A stretch of 64,000 bases of DNA from Bin5 sp965208965 (GTDB lineage: Bacteria; Chloroflexota; Anaerolineae; Caldilineales; Caldilineaceae), in contig OZ242384.1 of the NCBI GenBank assembly GCA_965208965.1, positions 1,984,001-2,048,000 on the forward strand, read 5' to 3'. A program made the position numbers and the translations under genes. Under the pieces are notes generated by a model. The model saw only the letters and a program-made list of their open reading frames with translations, searched no databases and had not been told where the DNA came from. This document shows, in pieces, positions 50,543 to 59,063 of the stretch; position 1 is the stretch's first letter; every line of letters begins with the position of its first letter.

Positions 50543-51453
50543 ACTATTGCCGGAAGTACCTTCGTCCCAGCCATCTGCTGAGGCTTCTCACACGGCTGAT
50601 GTTTGCGGGCAGTCTGCTTTCCGGCTGCACGTTGCCAAGGGGGGGCAATGCGGTTTCCTCTCCCGCACCTGTTACCTTGACTATCGCCGGTTCAACTGAA
50701 ATGCGCCCCTTGCTGATCGAAATGACATCCGTCTACAGAGAGCGCAATCCAAAAGTGCAGTTCACCCTGTTAGGCGGTGGCAGCCAAATCGGAGAACAGA
50801 GGCTGGCGTCAGGGCAGATCGATATTGCGGCCAGCACCGCCGCCTATCCGGACGCCCAAATACCCGCCGGCCTTGTCCGCATACCAATTGGGCTGGACGG
50901 AATCGCGGTCGTCGTTCACAGCGAAAATCCGGTGGAGGCACTGACACTGGTGCAAATCCGGGACCTCTTCGGAGGCCGCGCTCTGAACTGGGAGGAAGTT
51001 GGCGGCGCTGCCGGAGAAGTGCTTCTGGTGAGCCGCGAGGACGGCAGCGCCACGCGGGAACTGTTCGAAGAACGCGTCATGGACGCAGACCAGGTTGCTC
51101 TGACAGCGGTCGTCATGTCCACCAGCAGCAATGTCGTGGAGTATGTGGCTTCCCATCGCGACGCAATCGGATACGTCACATCTGCATACCTTTTGCAGAA
51201 TGGAATGCCTTTCGCTGTGAATGGAGAAAACACCTCAACTGCCGATTCTGCGGAGCGAACGGTCAAAGCAGTATCTATCGAGGGGCGAGTGCCATTTGGC
51301 GCGGACCTCGCCAATTTCCAGTATCCCCTGGCGCGCGCCCTGTATTTGCTCTTCCCTCAGAGTAGTGACCCGTCTATTCGGAAGATCGTCGAATTCGTGC
51401 GCGGCGAAGAGGGGCAGGCTATCATCGCCCGCTTTCATGCGCCGATTCGGTAG
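50539..51453 (+). CDS. PstS-like phosphate/anion-binding lipoprotein
   Basis: 304 aa. Signal peptide with lipobox LMFAGSLLSGC, then LTIAGSTEMRPLLIEMTSVY (family-typical GST phosphate loop), FTLLGGGSQIGEQRLASGQI with DIAAST, DGIAVVVHSENPV, LTLVQIRDLFGG and SREDGSATRELFEERV, the standard PBP-like order of PstS. It binds phosphate or a similar oxyanion outside the membrane. No pstCAB genes adjoin; it is translationally coupled to uppP, which may reflect phosphate release by UppP. Confidence 0.85.
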   Translation: MNYCRKYLRPSHLLRLLTRLMFAGSLLSGCTLPRGGNAVSSPAPVTLTIAGSTEMRPLLIEMTSVYRERNPKVQFTLLGGGSQIGEQRLASGQIDIAASTAAYPDAQIPAGLVRIPIGLDGIAVVVHSENPVEALTLVQIRDLFGGRALNWEEVGGAAGEVLLVSREDGSATRELFEERVMDADQVALTAVVMSTSSNVVEYVASHRDAIGYVTSAYLLQNGMPFAVNGENTSTADSAERTVKAVSIEGRVPFGADLANFQYPLARALYLLFPQSSDPSIRKIVEFVRGEEGQAIIARFHAPIR

Positions 51454-51584
51454 GGCGTTCCGTTCCTGTTCAATTCCGGACGGCCGCCCTGCATCTCTCC
51501 ATATGCCCATTTCCAACTTCACCCACCGCTGGCATCGATTCTCCGCAAGACTGTTTCCACCCCAGATCCGGGATGCCCCCCGAA

Positions 51585-52357
51585 GAGTGCAGTCGGGATT
51601 TGGGGCGAAGATGGTCAGATGGGGGTTTCATGCCAGCGCTTCCATCAGAGCTTTCATCATGGCTTCCCGCTCCTGGCCTACCCGTTCCATGATCTCATCG
51701 AAACTGGCCCCAGGCTCCTCCAGTCACCATGACCACAGCCGCTCGTGCATCCCCGACTTTCTGCGTTGATCACACAAGAATTGGTGGTTTCAGCCCAGGG
51801 AACATCTCGGCCCCATCTGGCAGAAAAAAAATAAAATATCGTACATCCCCCCCTTAAAACACGACAAAACACGACAAACACCTCAAATCATTCACCCATG
51901 AGCCCTTGAATCGAAAGGCTCCTTGACCTTTGTCAAGATAGCAATTTGCTCCCGCAAACTGCCTGCCCGCGCAACGCCGTGCACTCTCGCCGCGCTTAAC
52001 CTCTATCAATCGCCGCAGTCACTGACCACTGCCGTTCCGCCTCGCCCCTGCCCTCGCGCCGCCAGCCCCGCCGCCACTGACTGCTGCCGTTCTGACCACT
52101 GCCGTTCTGATCACTGCAGTTTGGCCTTTGCGCCTGCCTTCGAGTAAGCTCTATGTTTGTTGCTTGAAGATGTCCCTCGTGGACCCACTGGTTATCTTCG
52201 GCAATACTGGCAAGCCGGATTAGATGCGATTTCCTTGGGCAAAACCCTCAAAAAGCTGCCAAAAGCTGACACATGGTGAAAGATTTCACTATTGAGCCGC
52301 TGGAAAAAACGGGGGGGGGGGGGGTCCCCTAAAGGAAGTGATAACCGGAATGCACCC
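51585..52357 (-). mobile_element. Deletion derivative A of the ISKra4-type element (773 bp)
   Basis: Left end GAGTGCAGTCGGGATTTGGG at 51585 corresponds to the left inverted repeat of the complete copy at 8377; the right end is TGCACCC at 52351-52357. The first 45 bp match the 3' end of the transposase gene (TTTCATGCCAGCG), then the sequence jumps at about 51645 to the 5' part of the same gene (TCATGGCTTCCCGCTC ... CATGACCACAGCCGCTCGTG, to about 51750), deleting about 1.1 kb. The rest to 52350 is not recognisable; it includes a 15-bp tandem repeat near 52084-52115 and a run of 14 G at 52311-52324. Non-coding and unable to move by itself. Confidence 0.7.
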
Positions 52358-52365
52358 CTCCCGAA

Positions 52366-52467
52366 GGGTGTAGTTTTATTTTGGGGTTCTCCAGAGTAGC
52401 GGGCTGTGGATCCCGGTACGGCTCCCCAAAGGTAGCCTGAATTTCACCCCCATTTTGGACTGCACCC
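52366..52467. mobile_element. Miniature element B with ISKra4-type ends (about 102 bp)
   Basis: Left end GGGTGTAGTTTTATTTTGGG at 52366, right end CCCCCATTTTGGACTGCACC at 52446-52466, the latter identical to the right end of the complete copy at 9809-9827. No coding content; a MITE-like remnant directly next to element A. Confidence 0.6.
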
Positions 52468-52480
52468 CCCGAAACGGGAG

Positions 52481-52509
52481 TTGCTCTCTGGCCTGCAATC
52501 TGTTATACT
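52481..52509 (+). promoter_or_regulatory. nusA operon promoter
   Basis: TTGCTC (52481-52486), 17-bp spacer, TATACT (52504-52509). It begins 7 nt after the direct repeat that ends the IS remnants, so the region normally upstream of the promoter has been replaced by mobile DNA. The leader to nusA is about 210 nt. Confidence 0.75.
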
Positions 52510-52558
52510 CGTAACCAATCAGCGTGAATTAGCTTGGTTTGATAGAGTTGCGTTTTTG

Positions 52559-52577
52559 AAGTGGGTTCCGCCCACTT
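52559..52577 (+). terminator. Attenuator-like hairpin in the nusA leader
   Basis: AAGTGGG-TTCCG-CCCACTT followed by TTCTTATTCT. A 7-bp stem with a T-rich end inside the untranslated leader suggests transcription attenuation of the nusA operon, which in many bacteria is autoregulated. Confidence 0.5.
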
Positions 52578-52728
52578 TTCTTATTCTACGGGATCATTGC
52601 CTGCTGAAACTGTTCGAAACACTTGCCTACCTGCTTCTGTGTTTTCGTCTGCTGACGGCCCTGTCTTCCGGCAGTCCGACAGCAGCAAATATGCTGAGTA
52701 GTCAAGTATTCAGGAGTAGTTGAACAAA

Positions 52729-54612
52729 ATGTCTAAGGAACTCATCGCTGGGATCAATCAGGTCGCGTCGGATAAGGACCTCGATAATGAGGTGATTTTT
52801 GACGCAATCGAGGCCGCGCTCATCTCCGCCTACAAGCGCAATTACGGCTCTGTTGCCAATGTCACCGCCGCGGTCGACCGGGCGACGGGCGAGATGAAAG
52901 TGTTCGCGGAGAAAGAGGTAGTCGAAGATATCCTCAACCCGAATACCGAGATTTTATTGGACGATGCCAGAACCGTGGTGCCGTCTTCAGAATTGGGTGA
53001 TGTCGTTCTTGTGCAGAATACGCCCGGCAACTTCGGCCGCATCGCCGCCCAGACCGCCAAACAGGTGATCTTACAGCGCATTCGTGAGGCTGAAAGGGAT
53101 ACAGTCTACGAAAATTTCGTCCACAAAGTCAGTGAGACGATCACCGCTCAGGTCCGCAGCGTCGATCTCGTGTCCGGAGCCGTCACCATTCTGATCGACG
53201 ACAGGCACGAGAACCTCCTTCCCCGGGAGGAGCAGATCCCTTCGGAAAACCTGCGCCGCGGAGACTATATCTGCCTGTACGTTGTTGATGTGCACCGCAG
53301 TAGTCGCGGCCCGATGATCAAGCTGAGTCGTACCCATCGCGATCTCCTTCGCCGCCTGATGGAACAGGAGATCCCGGAGGTGCGGGATGGCACGGTCGAA
53401 ATCAAGGCCATATCCCGCGAACCGGGCGCACGCAGCAAAGTAGCAGTGATGGCAACGCTGCCCGGCGTGGATCCGGTGGGCAGTTGTGTGGGAATGCGCG
53501 GCTTGCGTATCCAGAATATCGTGACCGAGCTGGCGGGCGAGAAAATCGATGTCGTCGAGTGGAGCGGCAATCTGCGCACCTACATCTCCAATGCCCTGGG
53601 GCCGGCCAAAGTGCAGAGCGTTATTCTCGAAGAAGACAGCAACATCAAGACTGCTATCGTCATCGTACCGGATCGACAGCTCAGCCTCGCCATCGGCAAA
53701 GCAGGCCAGAATGCCCGCCTGGCAGCCAAACTGACGGGATGGCGGATCGACATCAAGAGCGAAACCGAAGCCCACGCCGAAGGACTGGATCTGCTGGCAG
53801 CCGAACAGGCGCAGATGGCCGGCGGTGAACAAGACCTGCTCAGCATGGCAGAGCAGATCCTGCGCGACAAAGACGAATCTGCGTCAAGCGAGGATACCTT
53901 CCGCCAGGCCGCGGAGTTGCTGCAAAGACGGGATGCCGCCAGCAAATCGGTCGATCCCGGCACAGCCGCCGAGTGGCCAGAATCGCTGCCCGCCCAAGAT
54001 GAAGGACGCGGCCTCGGCGCCGACGCAGAAGAGGCGTTGAGCGCTTTCGAGCGCGCCGCCGCAGCCGTCCAGGAAGAAGATCCCTCCATTCCTTCCTTTG
54101 AAGATTTCGCCGTGGAGGAGCCGGAGCCGGTAAGCTTCGGTGAGACGCTGGACGACGAGGAAGACGAGAAGGAAGAAAGCGTTGAAACTCCAGTTGAGGA
54201 AGAAGTGAGCGAACTGCCCGCCCTTCATCCATCGGAACCGCCGGCGGAAGCCGAAGCCGAAGAGGAAGAGCCCGAACCCGAGCCGGAACGCACTCTCAGA
54301 CCTGAAGACCTGCCCCAGGTTATTACCGCTGATATGCTGCGCCAGCGTATGGCCGCACGCCAGCAGGGAACCTCGTCGGGCCCTGTCATCAGTTCACTGG
54401 ACGATCTGGAAGTTCCCCCCGAACTGCTCGATTCTTTGGACACGGCCGGAGAGTCCAGTGAAGAGCTTGACGAGCAGGAATCCGGACGCAATAGGGCCCG
54501 CCGCGGTGGGCAGGCAACGCCGAAGAGGCAGCCAAGGCGCCAGAGAACGCGTCGGGCACGGGGGCTGGAAGTCGACTTGGAAGAGTTCGATGACGATGAG
54601 TTCGACCTGTAA
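52729..54612 (+). CDS. nusA: Transcription termination/antitermination factor NusA with long acidic tail
   Basis: 627 aa from ATG 52729 (an in-frame TTG at 52720 is less likely). Domain order: N-terminal RNA polymerase-binding domain (ELIAGINQVASDKDLDNEVI), S1 domain (VRSVDLVSGAVTILIDDRHE to GDYICLYVVDVHRSSRGPMI), then two KH domains (ARSKVAVMATLPGVDPVGSC; RQLSLAIGKAGQNARLAAKL). From about residue 380 the protein is a long acidic, low-complexity extension ending in a basic patch (RRGGQATPKRQPRRQRTRRA) and EFDDDEFDL. Typical NusA is 350-500 aa. Heads the operon nusA-rnpM-infB; rimP, its usual first gene, is missing. Confidence 0.95.
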   Translation: MSKELIAGINQVASDKDLDNEVIFDAIEAALISAYKRNYGSVANVTAAVDRATGEMKVFAEKEVVEDILNPNTEILLDDARTVVPSSELGDVVLVQNTPGNFGRIAAQTAKQVILQRIREAERDTVYENFVHKVSETITAQVRSVDLVSGAVTILIDDRHENLLPREEQIPSENLRRGDYICLYVVDVHRSSRGPMIKLSRTHRDLLRRLMEQEIPEVRDGTVEIKAISREPGARSKVAVMATLPGVDPVGSCVGMRGLRIQNIVTELAGEKIDVVEWSGNLRTYISNALGPAKVQSVILEEDSNIKTAIVIVPDRQLSLAIGKAGQNARLAAKLTGWRIDIKSETEAHAEGLDLLAAEQAQMAGGEQDLLSMAEQILRDKDESASSEDTFRQAAELLQRRDAASKSVDPGTAAEWPESLPAQDEGRGLGADAEEALSAFERAAAAVQEEDPSIPSFEDFAVEEPEPVSFGETLDDEEDEKEESVETPVEEEVSELPALHPSEPPAEAEAEEEEPEPEPERTLRPEDLPQVITADMLRQRMAARQQGTSSGPVISSLDDLEVPPELLDSLDTAGESSEELDEQESGRNRARRGGQATPKRQPRRQRTRRARGLEVDLEEFDDDEFDL

Positions 54613-54671
54613 GGTGGCTGCTGGTTTGTGAATCGTGCCTGATCTGTTTCAACTGCCGCGCAATACCAAAG

Positions 54672-54992
54672 ATGGCAAAACGGGTGAAGGGATCGAAGCA
54701 GCGGCGGGGCGCCTGGAAGGCTCCCCAGCGATTGTGTATCGCCTGTCAGGAGTCTGATGGCAAGCGCGACCTGATTCGTCTGGTAAGGGTTGCAGACGGG
54801 GTCCTCTTGGATCAATCCGGCAAAAGGCCCGGGCGCGGCGCCTATGTCCACCCGCAGGTCAACTGTTGGGAAAAAGCGCTGGCTGGTTCGCTGATACAGA
54901 AAGCGCTGCGAACAAAAGTCAGCGCCGAAAATCTGAAGACACTTTCCGTATCCGTTTCAACTCTGCTGCGAGTGTCCGACGAGACCGCATAG
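54672..54992 (+). CDS. rnpM: YlxR/RnpM family RNA-binding protein
   Basis: 106 aa. The conserved P-x-R-x-C-I-A-C start appears as APQRLCIACQESDGKRDLIR, with LVRVADGVLLDQSGKRPGRG and AYVHPQVNCWEKAL after it. This small protein binds RNase P RNA and reduces its activity in Bacillus. Located between nusA and infB as in most Gram-positives and Chloroflexota. Confidence 0.92.
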   Translation: MAKRVKGSKQRRGAWKAPQRLCIACQESDGKRDLIRLVRVADGVLLDQSGKRPGRGAYVHPQVNCWEKALAGSLIQKALRTKVSAENLKTLSVSVSTLLRVSDETA

Positions 54993-55573
54993 TTAAGGAG
55001 GAAGATAGCAACGCCACCGTAGTTTTTGGCTTACTGGAAACTGCTACTCAAATTCAGACCTTTCGCGCGGGCTGTCAGGACCGTGGCCTGTTCGACTGGG
55101 GAGAGTGATGTGATTTCCCAGCATGTGTTTACCTGTTCGTGTCCAACGCAGAAGGAAACATTTCAAACGATGGGCACATTCGCTGATTGACAGGGATTTT
55201 CCAATGAACGTAAGCCGATTGTCCGCTCCCTGACATGTGTCGGCATAGTGGGCTAACATTGGCTGTATTGCTATTTGGGATGGAGAGGGGGAGGGCTGCA
55301 GGGAAGAGAGGGGGGGGCGTGTAACGACTTGTCTATTCACCTTAACTGCCTCTTGGCTCCCCGCACCTGGCCTCCACCGCATTAGTCTGTGCATACATTC
55401 CGTCCCAGCCAAAAACCTGTGTAAAGTTGGAGAAGGGACACGCAACTCGGAGCGTGAATGCTTCTCAGCTTCCTCCTCTTTGTCTTCAGAGGAACGTCTT
55501 CGCTGTCAGTTTGCGACCGCACCGCGGCGTATAGAGCTGGGAATCGAAGACGATATTTGAAAGGAAGGCCAGA
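54993..55573. other. Long gap inside the nusA-infB operon
   Basis: 581 bp where many genomes carry a ylxQ (L7Ae-like) gene. No frame resembling it was found. The sequence has G-rich stretches (about 55285-55317) and a possible TTGACA near 55186, so an internal promoter for infB is possible. No known RNA motif recognised. Confidence 0.4.
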
Positions 55574-57454
55574 ATGGCAACCGCAACGCAAGATCCAACG
55601 AAGATTCAGAATGGCAGCCCGGCCGACGACGCCGCCAACGGTGAAGCCGCTGGGCTGCCTTCTTCCATCATCGTGGAGGAGTACGTTACCGTTCGCGCAT
55701 TGGCCGAACGAATGGATCGCAGTCCAATCGATCTCATTAAGGTGCTGATGCAGTTCGGCATCATGGCGCCAATCGATCAAACACTCGACCACGATACAGC
55801 CGCAATTGTAGGCGAAGAGCTCGGCATCGAAGTGCTGTGGCCGGCCGTGGAGGACGAAGAACCGGAGCAGGCGCCCGACGAGGATCGAAGACCAAAAGAA
55901 CGGGTGATGATCCAGGAGATCGTGGCCGAAGAGGCGGAACAAAGTCTCGTGCCGCGGCCACCTGTAGTCGCGGTCCTCGGGCACGTCGATCACGGCAAAA
56001 CGACGCTCCTCGACCGCATCCGCCGCACCAACGTGGTCGATTCCGAAGCCGGTGGCATCACCCAGCATACCGGCGCCTACCAGGTGGAAGTCGACGGCAA
56101 GAAAATTACATTCCTGGATACGCCCGGCCACGAGGCATTCACCGCCATGCGGGCCCGCGGCGCGCAGGTTACCGACATCGTCATTCTTGTCGTTGCCGCC
56201 GACGATGGCATTATGCCCCAGACCCGGGAAGCGATCAGCCATGCCAGGGCAGCCGGTGTGACGATTGTCGTCGCGATCAACAAGATCGATAGCCCCACAG
56301 CCAACGTCAACCGCGTCATGGAGGAGCTCTCAACCGAAGACCTTGCGCCGGAGGAATGGGGCGGTGAAACCATCACGGTCCCGATAAGCGCTCTCAACGG
56401 TGAAGGTGTCGACGACCTCCTGGACAACATCCTCGTCGTCGCCGAACTGGATCAGCACAACGCCAATCCCAAAGGGCAATGTGTCGGCACCGTGATCGAA
56501 GCCCAATTGGATAAGCAGCGCGGGATCACCTCAACCTTGCTCGTGCAGAACGGGACCCTGAAACGCGGAGATTCGCTGGTTGTCGGCGAGAACTGGGGAC
56601 GTGTCAAGGCAATGTCCGACTACGAGGGCAATCAGCTGAAGATGGCCGGGCCGAGCACGCCAACAATAATTCTGGGCCTCAATGGCGTTCCCGCTGCCGG
56701 TGAGGTCTTTACCGTAACCAGGAACGACAAAGCGGCCCGCACGCTTGCCGCCGAACGGCAAAATCAGGCCTCCCGCGATACCCGGGGCGCTTCTCCCCTG
56801 CCCATGACGCTTGAAGATATGTTCGCCCGCGTCGAAGGCGGCGAAGCTGAAACCCTCAACATCATTGTGCGGGCCGATGCGCAGGGGTCGCTGGCCCCAA
56901 TCATTCACAGCCTCGAACAGCTGGAAAACGACGAGGTCAAAGTCAAGATCATGCAATCGGCTGTCGGCGACATTACCGAATCGGACGTCATGCTCGCGGA
57001 AACCAGCCAGGCGATCGTCATCGGGTTCGGTGTGAACATTGACAAGGCCGCTCTGGTGCGCGCAGAACAGTCCGGCGTCGAGATTCGGCACTACCAGATC
57101 ATCTACAATCTGATCGAAGATGTGGAACAGGCGCTTAGAGGCATGTTGGATCCAATCTTCGAAGAAGTAGTCACCGGCCATGCCGAGGTGAGGCAGATGT
57201 TCCGCGTGCGCCGCGGCGGCTTGATTGCCGGCTGTATGGTGCTGGACGGAGTTGTCAAACGCAACAGCCAGGCCCGGCTGCTTCGCAACGACGCAACCGT
57301 TATCACGACAACCATTGAAAACCTCAAACGGTTTACCGAAGATGTCACCGAAGTACGGGACGGGTATGAGTGCGGCATCAATCTGGCCGGAGTCAATTCA
57401 GACCTCCAGGAAGGCGACATCATCGAGGTCTTTGAGAGGCAACAGGTACGATAA
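55574..57454 (+). CDS. infB: Translation initiation factor IF-2, short form
   Basis: 626 aa, ATG preceded by AAAGGAAGG. A short IF2_N-like segment (EEYVTVRALAERMDRSPIDL, then IKVLMQFGIMAPIDQTLDHD) leads to the GTPase: AVLGHVDHGKTTLLDRIR (G1, residues 136-144 GHVDHGKTT), GGITQHTGAYQV, FLDTPGHEAFTAMRARGAQV (G3), AINKIDSP (G4) and VPISALNGEGVDDLL (G5). Domains II-IV follow to EGDIIEVFERQQV. It places initiator tRNA on the 30S subunit. The N-terminal extension is minimal. Confidence 0.97.
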   Translation: MATATQDPTKIQNGSPADDAANGEAAGLPSSIIVEEYVTVRALAERMDRSPIDLIKVLMQFGIMAPIDQTLDHDTAAIVGEELGIEVLWPAVEDEEPEQAPDEDRRPKERVMIQEIVAEEAEQSLVPRPPVVAVLGHVDHGKTTLLDRIRRTNVVDSEAGGITQHTGAYQVEVDGKKITFLDTPGHEAFTAMRARGAQVTDIVILVVAADDGIMPQTREAISHARAAGVTIVVAINKIDSPTANVNRVMEELSTEDLAPEEWGGETITVPISALNGEGVDDLLDNILVVAELDQHNANPKGQCVGTVIEAQLDKQRGITSTLLVQNGTLKRGDSLVVGENWGRVKAMSDYEGNQLKMAGPSTPTIILGLNGVPAAGEVFTVTRNDKAARTLAAERQNQASRDTRGASPLPMTLEDMFARVEGGEAETLNIIVRADAQGSLAPIIHSLEQLENDEVKVKIMQSAVGDITESDVMLAETSQAIVIGFGVNIDKAALVRAEQSGVEIRHYQIIYNLIEDVEQALRGMLDPIFEEVVTGHAEVRQMFRVRRGGLIAGCMVLDGVVKRNSQARLLRNDATVITTTIENLKRFTEDVTEVRDGYECGINLAGVNSDLQEGDIIEVFERQQVR

Positions 57455-57526
57455 TAGTTTCTGGTTTTCAGTTTTTAGTTTATAGTGGGCTCGTGTGTCT
57501 GAATACCAGATCGAACGACAGACGGC

Positions 57527-57982
57527 ATGGTAACGATGACAACCACAATTCGTCAGGAGCGGGCAGCAGAACTGCTCTATCAGGAACTTTCTATTTTGAT
57601 CGGCGCTGAACTGGATGATCCCGCGTTGGAACTGCTGGTAGTGACAAACGTGGTGGTCAGCCGCGATCTGCGCGTGGCCAAGGTCTACATTCATCAGGAT
57701 AGCGACATTCAGCGCAGTCTGGTCCTAGCCAAACTCAAGAGAGCCGCCCCATTCCTGAGACGCCAATTGGCCCAGAGTGTATCCTTCCGCTCCGTACCGG
57801 AACTGCTCTTCTATTATGACGATACCCCCGACCAGGCCGCTCGAGTCGATGCACTTTTGCAGAGCATTGCCGAGGAACGAGAGATACGTCAGCAGGATGA
57901 GGGGGGTTCTGATTCACTTCCCTCCTCCTTGCTCTCTTCCCCGGATTTCTCCTCCGTGAATGCTCAGAAAGAGGATGCATGA
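57527..57982 (+). CDS. rbfA: Ribosome-binding factor A
   Basis: 151 aa. Opens TTTIRQERAAELLYQELSIL, with LVVTNVVVSRDLRVAKVYIH and FLRRQLAQSVSFRSVPELLF plus YYDDTPDQAARVDALL, the KH-type fold and conserved end of RbfA. The C-terminal 35 residues are a Ser/Glu-rich extension. Needed for 16S rRNA 5' end maturation and 30S assembly. Overlaps nrnA by 4 bp. Confidence 0.93.
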   Translation: MVTMTTTIRQERAAELLYQELSILIGAELDDPALELLVVTNVVVSRDLRVAKVYIHQDSDIQRSLVLAKLKRAAPFLRRQLAQSVSFRSVPELLFYYDDTPDQAARVDALLQSIAEEREIRQQDEGGSDSLPSSLLSSPDFSSVNAQKEDA

Positions 57983-59028
57983 CCCTGAACGCGTCCCTGC
58001 TCAAGCAGGGTGCTGCATGCGGCCAAGAGGGCGTCCCGCCGCCACCTCTCCTGCTCAGTCTCCTGGATTCCAGCCACCACATCCTCTGCGTCAGCCATGT
58101 AAGCCCGGACGGAGACGCGGTCGGCAGTCTGCTTGCAGTGGGCAGCATTTTGCGCGCGCAGGGTAAACGGCCGACCCTGGCCCTCCAGGACGAAGTGACG
58201 TCAGAGTTCCAGTTCATGCCCGGGGTGGAGAAGATCATCGGGTCGGCCGAGGTCGCTCACAGTTACGACCTCATCGTCTGCCTGGACACATCCAGCATTG
58301 ACCGGATCGGTACCGTCTACAAACCCGAAATCCACAATCAGATTCCCCTTGTCGTCATTGACCATCATGTTACCAATACGCTTTTCGGCACCGAAAACTG
58401 GGTGGATACAGGCTGCGCAGCCACCTGCCAGATGCTTGTGCGCCTGGCCGATGCCCTAAGTGTGCCCATCTCTGAGGAGATAGCCTTCTCGCTTCTTACC
58501 GGCCTCGTGACCGACACACTCTGTTTTCGGACCGCCAATACGGACACAAATGTGTTGCAGGCGGCCTTGCGGCTGGTGAACGCCGGCGCAAGTCTGGAGT
58601 TTGTCGTTCGCAACACCCTGGACAGTAGGTCGTTCGGCCTCGTAAGGCTGTGGGGGGTCGGTCTGGCCAATGTGCAAATGGAAGATGGTATCATCTGGGC
58701 GACTCTCAACGCCGAGAGCCGTCAGCGCAGTGGTGTCGAATCCCACCAGAGCGACGGTCTGGCCAACTTCCTCGTTACGGTGCGAGAGGCCGACATCAGC
58801 GCTACTTTTGCCCAACGTTTTGCAAAAAACGGACAGGAATTGATCGAATGCAGCTTTCGGGCCAAGCCGGGGTTCAACGTGAGCCAGGTTGCCTTTTCAT
58901 TCGGCGGCGGTGGACATCCACCTGCCGCCGGCTGCACTGTTTTCGGTACTCTGCAGGAGGTCTCGGCCCGCGTTGTGGCAGCGCTGCGCGAACTGCGCCG
59001 CCAGAGCGTTGATGGCAACTGTGGTTAG
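57979..59028 (+). CDS. nrnA: DHH-family bifunctional oligoribonuclease/PAP phosphatase
   Basis: 349 aa. DHH domain motifs: HILCVSHVSPDGDAVGSLLA (metal-binding D-x-D), DLIVCLDTSSIDRIG, VVIDHHVTNT (DHH) and GLVTDTLCFRTANT. The DHHA1 domain ends with VSFGGGGHPPAAGC-type FSFGGGGHPPAAGCTVFG. It degrades nano-RNAs and 3'-phosphoadenosine 5'-phosphate. The place between rbfA and truB is the conserved one. Confidence 0.92.
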   Translation: MTLNASLLKQGAACGQEGVPPPPLLLSLLDSSHHILCVSHVSPDGDAVGSLLAVGSILRAQGKRPTLALQDEVTSEFQFMPGVEKIIGSAEVAHSYDLIVCLDTSSIDRIGTVYKPEIHNQIPLVVIDHHVTNTLFGTENWVDTGCAATCQMLVRLADALSVPISEEIAFSLLTGLVTDTLCFRTANTDTNVLQAALRLVNAGASLEFVVRNTLDSRSFGLVRLWGVGLANVQMEDGIIWATLNAESRQRSGVESHQSDGLANFLVTVREADISATFAQRFAKNGQELIECSFRAKPGFNVSQVAFSFGGGGHPPAAGCTVFGTLQEVSARVVAALRELRRQSVDGNCG

Positions 59029-59063
59029 AAGACAGGGAGCGGCGTCCTTCACGAACCAGCATC

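Larger units (their letters stand above)
51577..52473. repeat. 8-bp direct repeats bounding the tandem IS derivatives
   Basis: CCCCCGAA occurs at 51577-51584 and 52466-52473, with CTCCCGAA at 52358-52365 between the two elements. The outer copies look like a target duplication; the right copy is offset by 2 nt from the symmetrical end of the inverted repeat. Confidence 0.55.

Noticed and set aside
51921..51937. CTTGAC-CTTT-GTCAAG hairpin in IS remnant A
   Set aside because: Only a 6-bp stem with no T-run or nearby gene; likely chance.
52481..52723. 80-codon frame in the nusA leader considered as a rimP remnant
   Set aside because: No resemblance to RimP motifs; its start falls inside the promoter.
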